Shown here: in pieces, positions 16,621 through 25,036 of the stretch
Layout: the number at the start of each line of letters is the position of its first letter
How positions within the stretch are numbered: the first letter of the stretch is position 1
DNA from: Streptomyces sp. C10-9-1
GTDB taxonomy: Bacteria; Actinomycetota; Actinomycetes; Streptomycetales; Streptomycetaceae
Assembly (NCBI RefSeq): GCF_024497955.1
Contig: NZ_JANHKP010000024.1
Location: forward strand, 30,005-94,004
Reading direction: 5' to 3'
DNA length: 64,000 bases
Position numbers and translations under genes: made by a program
Notes under the pieces: model-generated
Told to the model about the DNA's origin: nothing
Seen by the model: the letters and a program-made list of their open reading frames with translations, nothing else
The model's database searches: none

Positions 16621-17007
16621 GGGCCCCAGCGAGTGGGCTGATCTGACCGGCCCCCTGCCGGGGCGACTGCGTACGCAGATCGAAGAAGTCCGGCAGACCG
16701 CCCGTCGGCCCTGGCCGTTGCCGCACCCCCCTGAGGACCTCCTCGCCATGGGGGTCACCGGTAACGGCGACTACCTCTTCTGGGTCACCCAGCTTTCCGG
16801 GGCACCGGACCACTGGACGATCTCCGTCAGCGAGGCCTTGCGCGCCCCCTGGTTCACCTACAACGGGACCGTGACCGCGTTCCTCGTCGACGTGCTGAGT
16901 GCAACCGTGCGCATCCCGATGTTCCTCCCAGGCCTTCTCGACGGCGGCATCGCCTTCACCCCGGCGCAACTTCAGAGCACCGCACCGACCACGGCCCCCC
17001 CGGGCAT
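16621..17007 (+). pseudogene. Truncated copy of the SMI1/KNR4 immunity gene
   Basis: This stretch is nearly identical to 32701-33091 inside the complete immunity gene 16 kb away (shared LLAMGVTGNGDYLFWVTQ, EALRAPWFTYNGTVTAFLVD, VLSATVRIPMF). The first 60 codons and the last 45, including the Lsr2-like DNA-binding tail, are missing. Homology ends at about 17007, some 25 bases before the ISL3 element. A reduced SMI1 core could in principle be made from the ATG near 16718, but the gene is most simply a relic of duplication and IS activity. Confidence 0.8.
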
Positions 17008-17032
17008 CTGTCACGGGACCGTAAATCGTTCG

Positions 17033-18657
17033 GGTCTGTTCCGTAGTCGGTGGTGACGGAGGGTGTGGTCAGCCCAGGAGGATGCGGTGGCGTAGGAGGG
17101 GAAAGCTCGCGCGGCCGTACATCTGGCGCTTTATCAGCTTGGTTTTGTTGTTGACGCCTTCGGTGCCGCCGTTGTGGTGCGGCAGGGTGAGGGCGGCGTC
17201 GACTGCGGCGCGGTCCTTCTCGAGGCCCCTGGTGAAGGCATGCAGGTGGGGCAGGTCCTCGGTCTGGGCTGCGGTGATCCAGGTGCTCAGCAGAGCGGCA
17301 TTGCCGTCGGCGGGATCCAGTAGCGCTGCGAAGCCGTGGATGAGATCGGCCAGAGCGGTCATCTCCTGGCAGGCGGTGCGGGTGGTCTCGATACGTTCCC
17401 GCTGATGGTCCTTGAGACGGTCGGGGCGGGTTAGCAGGTAGCAGGCCAGGCGCCGGGGCGAGAGCGCTGGCCGGTCGGCCTCAACACGGCCCTGGTTGAT
17501 GTAGCGGACCAGCAGGTTCGAGCTGCCGGTGTAACCCAGGTCCCTGATCTCCTGGAGGAGATGGGTGACGGGGACGGCCGGGTCCTCCAGCCGTCGTTGG
17601 CGCAGGTTATCGCGGTAGGGATCCACCAGGGTGGGGCGGTACTTGGGGGCGCGGATGAGGCGCTCGGGCTCGGCGACACGGTCGTAGCGCTTGACGGTGT
17701 TGAGAGCCAGGTTCAGGCGGCGCGCGCACTCCATTAGGCTCACTCCGCGCTCTCGCAGGGCGTGGACCTGCTGCCAGCGCTCGCGGGTGGTGGCGGCCTG
17801 TCTCCCCTCGGCCGAGGGCGGGGCGGCTTTCGCCCAGCAGATGCTGTGGGCGGCGACCTCTTTGCGGACGGCCTCGGCGATGTTGTGCCACAGGTGCCAG
17901 CGGTCGCTGATCTGGACCGCGTCGGGCAGGGCTCGGCGGATCGCCTCGGCGTAGGTGGCCGATCCGTCCCGGCACACGGCCTCGATGCCCGGATGCCCGC
18001 GCAGCCAGGTTTCCAGGGTGGCGGCCTCGCGGCCGGGCAGTACCTCGACCCGCTGGCCGGTCTCGGCGTTGATGATGATCGTGGCGTAGCTGTGCCGGCG
18101 TCGCAGGGCGAAGTCGTCGACCCCGATCACCCGCGGGAACCTCACCACCGGCAAGGGCACCCGCCTCAGCAGCCGTAGGGCGGAGGCGTACGACACGGGC
18201 ATGGCCAGTGACCGGGTGAGCCGGGCGGACGCCCGGCCGCATAACTCCTTGACCAGCTCGGAGAGCTGGTTGGTCAGACGTGTGGTGCGGCGCTGATGGC
18301 GTTCCAGGAGCCCAGGGACCTGCTCTCGGAAGGTCTGCCGACCGCAGTCCCGGACCGGGCAGACCAGCCGTCGTATCCTCACCCGGACCACGACCTGTCG
18401 GCCGTCGACCGGCACATCCCACACCGTCCGGCCGTGATACCCGTGGACCCTTCCCGTCAGCACCCTGCACAGCGGACAGGGAGCGGGAACCTGCCCGGGT
18501 CCGAGCCGAAACCTGGACTGTCTCGCCACCATCCGCCACATCCTCGATGACCAACGGCGACAACCCCCAAACATCGTCCCCACAGGTGCGTTCGCATCAT
18601 GCACGCCCAATGATCACAGGCGGGCACTCACCGTCACCACCGACTACGGAACAGACC
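17033..18657 (-). mobile_element. ISL3-family insertion sequence
   Basis: About 1.62 kb bounded by long near-perfect inverted repeats: GGTCTGTTCCGTAGTCGGTG starts at 17033 and its complement ends at 18657. CGTTCG is found directly outside both ends (17027-17032 and 18658-18663). It could be a six-base target duplication, although ISL3 elements normally make eight. The element carries one transposase gene and lies just downstream of the truncated immunity gene. Confidence 0.8.
17069..18563 (-). CDS. ISL3-family transposase, possible frameshift near 18485
   Basis: Most of the protein is an intact ISL3 transposase. It has the N-terminal zinc-binding region (PCPLCRVLTGRVHGYHGRT, RRLVCPVRDCGRQTF), then the DDE core VIGVDDFALRRRHSYATIII, CRDGSATYAEAIRRALPDAV and QISDRWHLWHNIAEAV. 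The ending GVNNKTKLIKRQMYGRASF carries the final acidic motif region. The family's first 25 residues (LVIEDVADGGETVQVSAR) are in a different frame beginning at 18563. A one-base indel near 18485 therefore breaks the gene, or a start further inside is used. If it is a read error, the IS may be active. Confidence 0.8.
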
Positions 18658-18748
18658 CGTTCGATTGACAGACCCCCCGACGTTGAGCCGTGACAAGCTA
18701 GTTGGAACCTGGTCACGAGAGTTGGAACAAGTGCGGCCAGCCGCCGAC

Positions 18749-18754
18749 TAGGCT
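18749..18754 (+). promoter_or_regulatory. Probable -10 element for a leaderless S1-protein message
   Basis: TAGGCT ends seven bases before the GTG at 18762, and no Shine-Dalgarno lies between. Two copies of GTTGGAAC are found just upstream (near 18702 and 18721). Confidence 0.45.
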
Positions 18755-18761
18755 CACCTCC

Positions 18762-19583
18762 GTGCCCGAGCCAGCCCCCGCCCCTCGTCTGCAGTCCTTG
18801 ATCAACCAGCTCAGGCCGGGGGTGGTGAGAACGGTGAAGGTCACCGGGTTCGACGGAGCGGATGTCCTGGTGAAGCTTGTAGATGCCGAAGGAGAGGAGA
18901 CCGAGATCGGTCGGATTCCCCGGCAGGAGGCGTCGATGCGTCGGGTGGAGCATCCATCCGAGCTGCTCGACGTCGGCCAGGAGATCAACGCCGAAGAGAT
19001 CGGACGCTGGCGCGAAGGTCAGCTTCACCTGTCCGCCAGGGCGTGCGAGATCCCGTCCTTGCGGTCCTTCCTCCTCGCACTCGAACGCGGGCAGGTCGTC
19101 GCTGGGACGGTCTCCGAGGTTCACAACTTCGGGGTCTTCGTTCACATCGACGGCGAACCAGATGGCCTGTGCACCGGCTTCATCCGGGTGCCGGACCTGA
19201 CGTGGGGCTGGATCAACCACCCCTCCGAGGTCGTCGAAGCAGGCCAACGAATCACCGCCGAGGTGATCATTACCGAGACGCGCACCGGGCAGGTCACTCT
19301 CTCGTCGAAGGCCCTGCAGGTAGATCCACTCATTCGGTTTGCGGATCAGGCAGGCCAAGTTCTTACCGGGCCGATCACCAAGATCGTTCCTTTCGGCGTG
19401 TTCGTGCGGCTTGCTCCGGACGTAATGGGGTTCCTTCACCTCTCAGAGCTGACTGACGAGCCGATCGAGACCCCGGATCAGCTTGTCGACGAAGGCGAGC
19501 TGATCACGGTGAAGGTCACCGAGGTCGACCTCCAGCGCCACCGCGTGCGGCTGGGCGCCGCCGGCGAGGCGGACAGAACCTGA
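18762..19583 (+). CDS. S1 RNA-binding-domain protein (three S1-like repeats)
   Basis: The GTG start at 18762 fits a leaderless message. The 273-residue protein contains repeated S1/OB-fold units. The first is diverged (LRPGVVRTVKVTGFDGADVL). The second is canonical (ERGQVVAGTVSEVHNFGVFV, FIRVPDLTWGWINHPSEVVE, QRITAEVIITETRTGQVTLS). The third reads GQVLTGPITKIVPFGVFVRL with GFLHLSELTDEPIETPDQLV. Such proteins bind single-stranded RNA. Small multi-S1 proteins like this are common and poorly characterised in Streptomyces. It stands beside, but apart from, the immunity-like gene that follows at 19623. Confidence 0.88.
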   Translation: MPEPAPAPRLQSLINQLRPGVVRTVKVTGFDGADVLVKLVDAEGEETEIGRIPRQEASMRRVEHPSELLDVGQEINAEEIGRWREGQLHLSARACEIPSLRSFLLALERGQVVAGTVSEVHNFGVFVHIDGEPDGLCTGFIRVPDLTWGWINHPSEVVEAGQRITAEVIITETRTGQVTLSSKALQVDPLIRFADQAGQVLTGPITKIVPFGVFVRLAPDVMGFLHLSELTDEPIETPDQLVDEGELITVKVTEVDLQRHRVRLGAAGEADRT

Positions 19584-19622
19584 GGGCTGTCCCGTTACTC
19601 CCGACGGCCCGGTGGCAGAGAA

Positions 19623-20984
19623 GTGTCGGAGCGCTCTGAGACACTCTGGTCCGTGCTGATCAAGGGATACGACCACGCGCCGCTGGTCGCGGGTGAGTGG
19701 CTGCTTGAGCGCGCCGGGTTCTGGTCCAATCACCTGCTGACCATGTGCCGGTTCGCCTCCGGTGAGGCCCGGCCGGCACCCGAGTGGTTCGGTGTCGACG
19801 GCGCCGACACGGATGCCCTGTCCGAAGTCCTCCTAGACGACCAGGCATGGCTGGCGTTTCGCGTCCCGTTCCAAGGAGGGCACAGCGCCATCGTCATCTA
19901 CCGGAACCTCATCGGTGACTTCGGGATCGACTACCTGCTGACCCAACCGGATTGGCATCGGCCAGAGGCCCTGTCCAGTTATGACGGCGACTGGTGCGGC
20001 CCGGGCCTGTCCTGGCGCAACATCGTGCACATCGCCGAGACCCCGGACCTGGCCGCACCCGGCGTGCACAACACTGCGGCCCGACTGCTGCTTCTGGTGC
20101 CGTTGCTCGCCGCCGACGATCTGCCGCCGGAAGCACCGGCACGGGTTAGCGCCGCCCTCACGGCCATCGGAGCACCCGACGACTCTGCTCAGGACACGGC
20201 TGACCATCTCCTTCGTAACAGGCTGCCCGCAGCCAGTCGCCGCCACGGTGGTGCCGACTCCCCTCTGAGCGGCGGCAGCCACCGGCACACTGGGTCAGGC
20301 CCGGATGAAGCGGCCTGTTCCTGGTCAGTCCCGGCGGGCGCCCTGGATGATCCGGTCGATGACGGCTGCGGCCCGTTCCGGGTATCCTTCCAGCCACTTG
20401 CCGAGGTGTTCCTGGACGGCCTGTTCGACGCAGGCGCGCACTGCGGCGTTACCCAGCCAGCCGCGCGTGGAGCCCTCGAACTCGGGATGGTCAAGCTTCA
20501 CCGACACGACCGCTGTCAGACGTTCGCCGATCCGATCGGCGTCGAGGTCGGGATCCGTCGCAGCCAGCAGCCGTCGCTCCCGTGCGTATGCGGTGACGGC
20601 GGCCGCTACCCCGTCGCGGAAGCCGCGCTCGTGTGTGCCACCGTCAGTGGGCCGGCTGTTGGCGAAGCTCCGGACCCGCTCGTCGTGGGAGGCACGCCAA
20701 CGCAGGGCCACCTCCACCGTCCCCGCCATCCGCGGCTCCTCCCGCTCGAAGCCGATGATGTGCGGATGAACGGGTTCCTCCTTCTGCTCGTCAAGGATCG
20801 CCACGAACGCCCGCGCGCCGTCGGGGTACCGGAACCGCGCCGACCGGGACTCGCCCGGGAGGCGCCGATCGGTCAGAGAGATCTCCAAGCCCCGGTTCAG
20901 CAAAGCCAGTTCCCGGAAACGCTCGGCCAGCCCGTCGAACGGTGGAGAAGGCTCAGTCCCGCTGTGCGGTTCCTGTGGCCGTGA
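19623..20984 (+). CDS. Hypothetical protein, original 3' end probably lost
   Basis: The first 220 codons look like an intact globular protein of a streptomycete family without assigned function: ETLWSVLIKGYDHAPLVAGE, LLTMCRFASGEARPAPEWFG, HSAIVIYRNLIGDFGIDYLL, GPGLSWRNIVHIAETPDL, NTAARLLLLVPLLAADDLP. It has the size and style of immunity-type proteins. From about 20300 the frame runs antisense through a gyrB fragment, so the remaining 220 codons are probably not original. The true ending was likely removed when the gyrB piece arrived. The start at 19623 lacks a strong ribosome site. Confidence 0.55.
   Translation: MSERSETLWSVLIKGYDHAPLVAGEWLLERAGFWSNHLLTMCRFASGEARPAPEWFGVDGADTDALSEVLLDDQAWLAFRVPFQGGHSAIVIYRNLIGDFGIDYLLTQPDWHRPEALSSYDGDWCGPGLSWRNIVHIAETPDLAAPGVHNTAARLLLLVPLLAADDLPPEAPARVSAALTAIGAPDDSAQDTADHLLRNRLPAASRRHGGADSPLSGGSHRHTGSGPDEAACSWSVPAGALDDPVDDGCGPFRVSFQPLAEVFLDGLFDAGAHCGVTQPAARGALELGMVKLHRHDRCQTFADPIGVEVGIRRSQQPSLPCVCGDGGRYPVAEAALVCATVSGPAVGEAPDPLVVGGTPTQGHLHRPRHPRLLPLEADDVRMNGFLLLLVKDRHERPRAVGVPEPRRPGLAREAPIGQRDLQAPVQQSQFPETLGQPVERWRRLSPAVRFLWP
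20325..20944 (-). pseudogene. Fragment of a DNA gyrase subunit B (gyrB/parE-type) gene
   Basis: About 205 codons match the transducer region of GyrB: RFRELALLNRGLEISLTDRR, RSFANSRPTDGGTHERGF, VTAYARERRLLAATDPDLDA, DRIGERLTAVVSVKLDHPEF, RGWLGNAAVRACVEQAVQEH. The ATPase domain upstream and the TOPRIM domain downstream are missing, and the piece stops at a TGA after RIIQGARRD. It abuts the RICIN gene only about ten bases from that gene's stop. It cannot make gyrase, and probably derives from a second gyrB copy of the type found in aminocoumarin resistance or plasmids. That origin is inference. Confidence 0.85.
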
Positions 20985-22596
20985 TCGGACCGGCGACCCA
21001 GCGTTTGTCACCCACCGTGGAGCTCTCCTTGAGCTCCAGGGGACGGACTTCGTCGGTGTCGTCGCCGACGGGGACGATGACCTGGCCGGTTCGTGGCTTG
21101 GAGTGGATCTCCCCGTTCTCACCGATGACGAAGGTCATCCGTGATCGCTTCTCCGGGTCGTCGCTCGTGCATGGCCGGATCCCCACGTCCGCGGTGTCTC
21201 CGCCGACCTTGAGGCAGAATCCTGGGTCGGCCTCGTTGTGCAGGTGTCCGTCGGTGTCGAACTTCCATCGCTGGGTGGTGCCCGAACCGCACGGAGCGGC
21301 GACGGCGTTGACACGTTTGCCCACCACCTGGTTCTCCACGTCCAGGCACAGCCCGGTGGCCGCATGGACGATCTGGGAGGGCTTGCCGAGGGGAACCGGC
21401 GAGGGAGGTTCCCCTTCCGGATGCGGAGTCGGATCGCCCGACGGCGCTGTGTCGTGGGAGCGGGAGGGCGTGGTGGACGGGGTCGGGTCGGCCGACCGGC
21501 TGGGCTCGGGGCCCGCGAGACCGCTGAGGTCCCAGCTCTCGGGCAGGACGTCGGGAGCCGCTACCGCGGCCGCCGTGGCCACGGCGACGATCGCGGCGAT
21601 GCTGCCGACGGCCTTGACGGTCCGGTGTTCCCGCACGGATCGATGGGCGGGTCGGGGACGGCTCAAACTCTTCAGGACCTCGACCAGTGCTGTCGGCACG
21701 TCGAGCGGGGTCTTCTGGCAGTCCGTGCCGAGGACGGTGCCCTGCTCGGACGACGTGGTCTCAGAAGTGGTGCGCATCGGGACGCGCTCGGTGTAGGCGG
21801 CGCCGCCCCACAGCAGCAGTCCCTCGGCCAGTAGGAGCCGTGGACCTGCGGACATTCTCGTGAGTCTGGACAGCAGGCCCGTGCAGTTGGCGCAGTGGGC
21901 CAGATGCGCGGCCAGGTCCGGGTGCGGGGTGCCGCCCCGCTCCTGAGCGGCGGCCTCGATGATGCGCTTGAAGCCGCGGCATTCTGCTGTGCCGCGGAGC
22001 GACAGGTGCTCCTGCACATAGGCATCCCGCATGGCGACCTGGGCCTTGGCCGCGAGATCGGGGACGGCGTCCGAGGTCGCGCCCAGGTGTGTGGCGACTT
22101 CGGAGTGCGGCTCGTCGTCGACGACGGAGTACCACAGGGCGGACCGCAGTCGATCCGGCAGCTGATAGAAGGCGCTGGCCATGGCGTTGGGCGGTTCGGA
22201 CGCGCTGGTGAGGTGCACCGTCTGCGCCCAGGCCAGGAAATCGGGCTGTAGCCGGCTCCGTCGGTCATCAGCGGCCCAGGCGAGCGCGGCTTCGCGGACG
22301 TGTGTCAGCGCGTGGTGACGCCAGGTCCCTGACGGGTCGACTCCTTCCCGGACCTCCTCCATCGCCCGGGAGAACGCCTCTCCGGCGAGCCGTCGGCCAG
22401 CCCGATCGCTGGTGGTGTGCAACTGCGCGTAGGCCGCGACGGCGGGCAGGTGTCTGCGTTGCAGCTCCCGGATGGCCTGCCCCTCGGCGTCGGTGCCGGA
22501 ACGAAGGCACTCGACGAGGTCGGTCTCGGGGAGAAGGCCGGGATCCACCCTTTCCTGGGGAGGGTGTCCGTCTGCCGTGTCCGAATGCGTCACCAC
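20953..22596 (-). CDS. Sigma-70-like membrane protein with C-terminal RICIN domain
   Basis: The GTG at 22596 (or the next GTG at 22593) follows GCGAGG and gives about 547 residues. Residues 20-200 resemble ECF sigma regions 2 and 4 (ECLRSGTDAEGQAIRELQRR, FYQLPDRLRSALWYSVVDDE, PHSEVATHLGATSDAV). An anti-sigma-type zinc motif HxxxCxxC follows (HLAHCANCTGLL, near 232). After a linker there is one membrane helix (SIAAIVAVATAAAVAA, near 330), a Pro/Ser-rich spacer and an extracellular ricin B-type lectin domain (VHAATGLCLDVENQVVG, TTQRWKFDTDGHLHNEADPG, FCLKVGGDTADVGIRPC). It may sense sugars outside the cell. Confidence 0.82.
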   Translation of the reverse strand: MVTHSDTADGHPPQERVDPGLLPETDLVECLRSGTDAEGQAIRELQRRHLPAVAAYAQLHTTSDRAGRRLAGEAFSRAMEEVREGVDPSGTWRHHALTHVREAALAWAADDRRSRLQPDFLAWAQTVHLTSASEPPNAMASAFYQLPDRLRSALWYSVVDDEPHSEVATHLGATSDAVPDLAAKAQVAMRDAYVQEHLSLRGTAECRGFKRIIEAAAQERGGTPHPDLAAHLAHCANCTGLLSRLTRMSAGPRLLLAEGLLLWGGAAYTERVPMRTTSETTSSEQGTVLGTDCQKTPLDVPTALVEVLKSLSRPRPAHRSVREHRTVKAVGSIAAIVAVATAAAVAAPDVLPESWDLSGLAGPEPSRSADPTPSTTPSRSHDTAPSGDPTPHPEGEPPSPVPLGKPSQIVHAATGLCLDVENQVVGKRVNAVAAPCGSGTTQRWKFDTDGHLHNEADPGFCLKVGGDTADVGIRPCTSDDPEKRSRMTFVIGENGEIHSKPRTGQVIVPVGDDTDEVRPLELKESSTVGDKRWVAGPITATGTAQRD

Positions 22597-22934
22597 AGGG
22601 CCTCGCTTCCTCGAATCTCCCGCGCCGGGTGGGCAAGGGCTCACATGCACGAGAACGTCCTGGCACGGCCGGGCCTGCGCCCAGCCGGAGGGTGATCTCA
22701 TACAGAGGGCACAACCCTCATACGGCTCCGGCATGCGCACTGTTCAGCTTCACGTGGGCACCCGACGGAGCTGGTCCACCGAGAGCGGGGTCCGCCTCGA
22801 CGCGTTCCGCTGGCTGCACCGCTACAACACCCGACGTCGCTCACCCGCTCCGGGCCGATCCGCCCGGTCGGCTCGCGGACCTTCGGGGCGATGTTGCCCA
22901 TGACGGCCGGCGGACCCCCCGGCCGGGCGCGGCC
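22597..22934. other. Intergenic region between two leftward transcription units
   Basis: About 340 bases that should hold the promoter of the sigma/RICIN gene and the end of the envelope operon. No gene or clear hairpin was recognised. Confidence 0.4.
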
Positions 22935-24227
22935 TCATGCGACGAGCAGCCCGATCCCGCCGAGGGTGTAGCCCATCATCAGGGCCAGCAGGGGGATCTG
23001 GCCGGCCACGGCCCGGTCCGGGGGGAGGAGCCGTACCGACCGGTCGTGCGCGGCCACGACACCGAGGACGTGCCCCGTGACGACAGCGGTGACCTGCAGC
23101 GTGGCAAGGCCGTCGGGGCCGAGGGGTCCGTCCCGTGCGGCCACCGGGCCGTGACCCGCCGCCGTCATGACCGCACGCGGGCCCTCCGTGGTGAACAGCG
23201 AGAAGTAGTGGGCGACGAGATAGCCCACGGCGATCGGCAGCAGTGAGTGGGCGAAAGCGGAGAGCGGCTGGGGCACCGGACCGGCGGTGAGGCGGACGGC
23301 GCCCGCGCAGACACCGTAGAGAGCGGCGATGGCGACCACGGTCCCCACCAGCCCGAGGGAGGCTGTCGTGGTGGGGCCCACAGGCGAGGTCTGCAGCATG
23401 GCGATCCACGCAGGCGCGTCCGACACGCCGTCATAGGCGGTGCTGCCGAGCAGCACACACATGACGCCCACGAGCCCGGGCGCTTGGGGAGTGCCGTCCA
23501 GGCCCTGCAGCGGACTGCGCAGGACGAGCTGCCCGTCGGCCCTGCGCCCCAGCGGAGCCAGCCGGGCGAGGAGTGCGGAGTAGACGTCGAACGCGTCGCA
23601 CCGGTCGAACCAGTGGCTGCCGAAGATCGCCGCCCCGGTCAGCTGTACGGCCGCGTAGGCCAGCAGGAAGAGGAGCAGGGCCGTTCTCGAGGTGGGGGAG
23701 GGGGAGGCCAACTCCAGCCACGTGAAGGCCAGCAGGCCGGCCGCCGCGGGCCAGTACCCGAGCCGCCGGGGCAGCCGTGCGCTTCCCCTGCGTGGATCAC
23801 GGCGCGCCGTCCGGCAGCCGAGAGCATGCAGCGTGCGCAGCGGGTTCAGCAGCCGCCACACCGGGCCGAACAGCAGTGACGCGGGTACGAGACCCACCCA
23901 GAACAGGACGTAGACCATTGCGGGTGCCGGGTTGCGGTCGGCGTCGTCCGGGCCCAGCAGCAGATGAAGCAGCATCACGGCGGCAGCGGCGAGCCCCAGT
24001 CCCCGCGCCGCGCCGCGCAGGACGTGCGCTTGCGCCGCACGCTGCACCGGGACCGGCAGAGGGCGGCCGACGCGGTCGCCCCGGAAGCGGGGGGCCGGCC
24101 AGAGCAGTCCCAGGGCGAGGAAGGAGACGAGCAGCGCGGCGAAGGCTCCGGCGTATGCGTGGAAGGCGGAGACCGGCAGGTCGTGGCGGGCGCCGACGCC
24201 GTGGGCGAGCGAGGTCAGGGCGTTCAC
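22935..24227 (-). CDS. Polytopic membrane protein of unknown function
   Basis: GTG 24227 overlaps the lipoprotein stop by four bases. The 430-residue protein has about ten to twelve hydrophobic helices (GAFAALLVSFLALGLLWP, GLGLAAAAVMLLHLLLG, VYVLFWVGLVPASLLFG, LLLFLLAYAAVQLTGAAIFG, LLALMMGYTLGGIGLLVA). A conserved-looking loop reads GSHWFDRCDAFDVYSALLAR. Similar streptomycete proteins are often named fenitrothion hydrolase, a name that does not fit an integral membrane protein. Coupling to a cupredoxin-like lipoprotein suggests a role in metal handling or envelope electron flow. That role is inference. Confidence 0.7.
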   Translation of the reverse strand: MNALTSLAHGVGARHDLPVSAFHAYAGAFAALLVSFLALGLLWPAPRFRGDRVGRPLPVPVQRAAQAHVLRGAARGLGLAAAAVMLLHLLLGPDDADRNPAPAMVYVLFWVGLVPASLLFGPVWRLLNPLRTLHALGCRTARRDPRRGSARLPRRLGYWPAAAGLLAFTWLELASPSPTSRTALLLFLLAYAAVQLTGAAIFGSHWFDRCDAFDVYSALLARLAPLGRRADGQLVLRSPLQGLDGTPQAPGLVGVMCVLLGSTAYDGVSDAPAWIAMLQTSPVGPTTTASLGLVGTVVAIAALYGVCAGAVRLTAGPVPQPLSAFAHSLLPIAVGYLVAHYFSLFTTEGPRAVMTAAGHGPVAARDGPLGPDGLATLQVTAVVTGHVLGVVAAHDRSVRLLPPDRAVAGQIPLLALMMGYTLGGIGLLVA

Positions 24228-25036
24228 CGGACGGCGAGCTGCGTCAGCACGAGGCCGGACCGGTGGGTCTCCACCTCGTACAGGCCCGACCGGTCCAGGA
24301 GCACCTCAAGGGTGGCGGTGCGGCCGGCCGTGAGCACGGCCGAGCGGTCCACTCCGTGGACGTGCAGTTCGTCGTCGGTGTCGCTGGTGACGTGGAGGGT
24401 GAGCCGTTCGCCCTTCCTCAGCTCGACGCGTCCGGGTTCCGGGCTGACGACACCTCCTGCGACGGTGATGTCGAGCGTCCTGCCGGCAGGCTTCTGTTCC
24501 TGGTCCGGCCCCGAGGACGGTGGCGCGGTACCGGACAGGGGCACGCTGTCCTGGACCGGTTCCCCGTCCAGAGCCCACACGGTGTGGTCGTCCGCGTGCA
24601 GCCTGACGGTGAGCATCTGCGAGCCGGCGGGTACGTCGGACGAGGGCAGATGATGCCGATCGCCGTACACCCGTGCGACCTCTGCGCCGTCCAGCAGCAG
24701 ACGAGCGTGGCCGCTGCCCAGGACCGCCGCCCCGCCCACGCTGTCCGGGCTGAAGCGGAATCGTCGGACGTCGAGCCGGATGTTCCATCCGTCGTGCGTA
24801 TCGGCCCGGACGGTCACGGTGACGGCGGGAGCGTCCTTGGCGGGCACCTGCCGGAGCCGCTCGTGACGGCTTTTGCCCTCGGCGGGCAGCAGCGTGCCTG
24901 CCGGGCCGGAGACCGTGTCGTGGTTCGTTCCCGGCCTGTGGTGGGTGTCGGGGCGCTCCGTGCACCCGCCGACGAGGACGAGAAGGCCAAGGATGCCGGC
25001 CGTCCCGAGCGCGCGGGCCGGTCGCCGCCCGCTCAC
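24224..25036 (-). CDS. Lipoprotein with C-terminal cupredoxin-like domain
   Basis: The GTG at 25036 overlaps the preceding gene's TGA (GTGA). The 270-residue protein has a lipoprotein signal (ALGTAGILGLLVLVGGC, lipobox Cys near 24), so it should be anchored outside the membrane. An N-terminal beta domain (VTVRADTHDGWNIRLDVRRF, ARLLLDGAEVARVYGDRHHL) is followed by a cupredoxin-type domain: LDITVAGGVVSPEPGRVELR, LTLHVTSDTDDELHVHGVDR, EVLLDRSGLYEVETHRSG. His residues in ELHVHG and ETH could bind copper, but the classic Cys ligand is not evident. It is the middle gene of a coupled three-gene operon. Confidence 0.75.
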   Translation of the reverse strand: MSGRRPARALGTAGILGLLVLVGGCTERPDTHHRPGTNHDTVSGPAGTLLPAEGKSRHERLRQVPAKDAPAVTVTVRADTHDGWNIRLDVRRFRFSPDSVGGAAVLGSGHARLLLDGAEVARVYGDRHHLPSSDVPAGSQMLTVRLHADDHTVWALDGEPVQDSVPLSGTAPPSSGPDQEQKPAGRTLDITVAGGVVSPEPGRVELRKGERLTLHVTSDTDDELHVHGVDRSAVLTAGRTATLEVLLDRSGLYEVETHRSGLVLTQLAVR

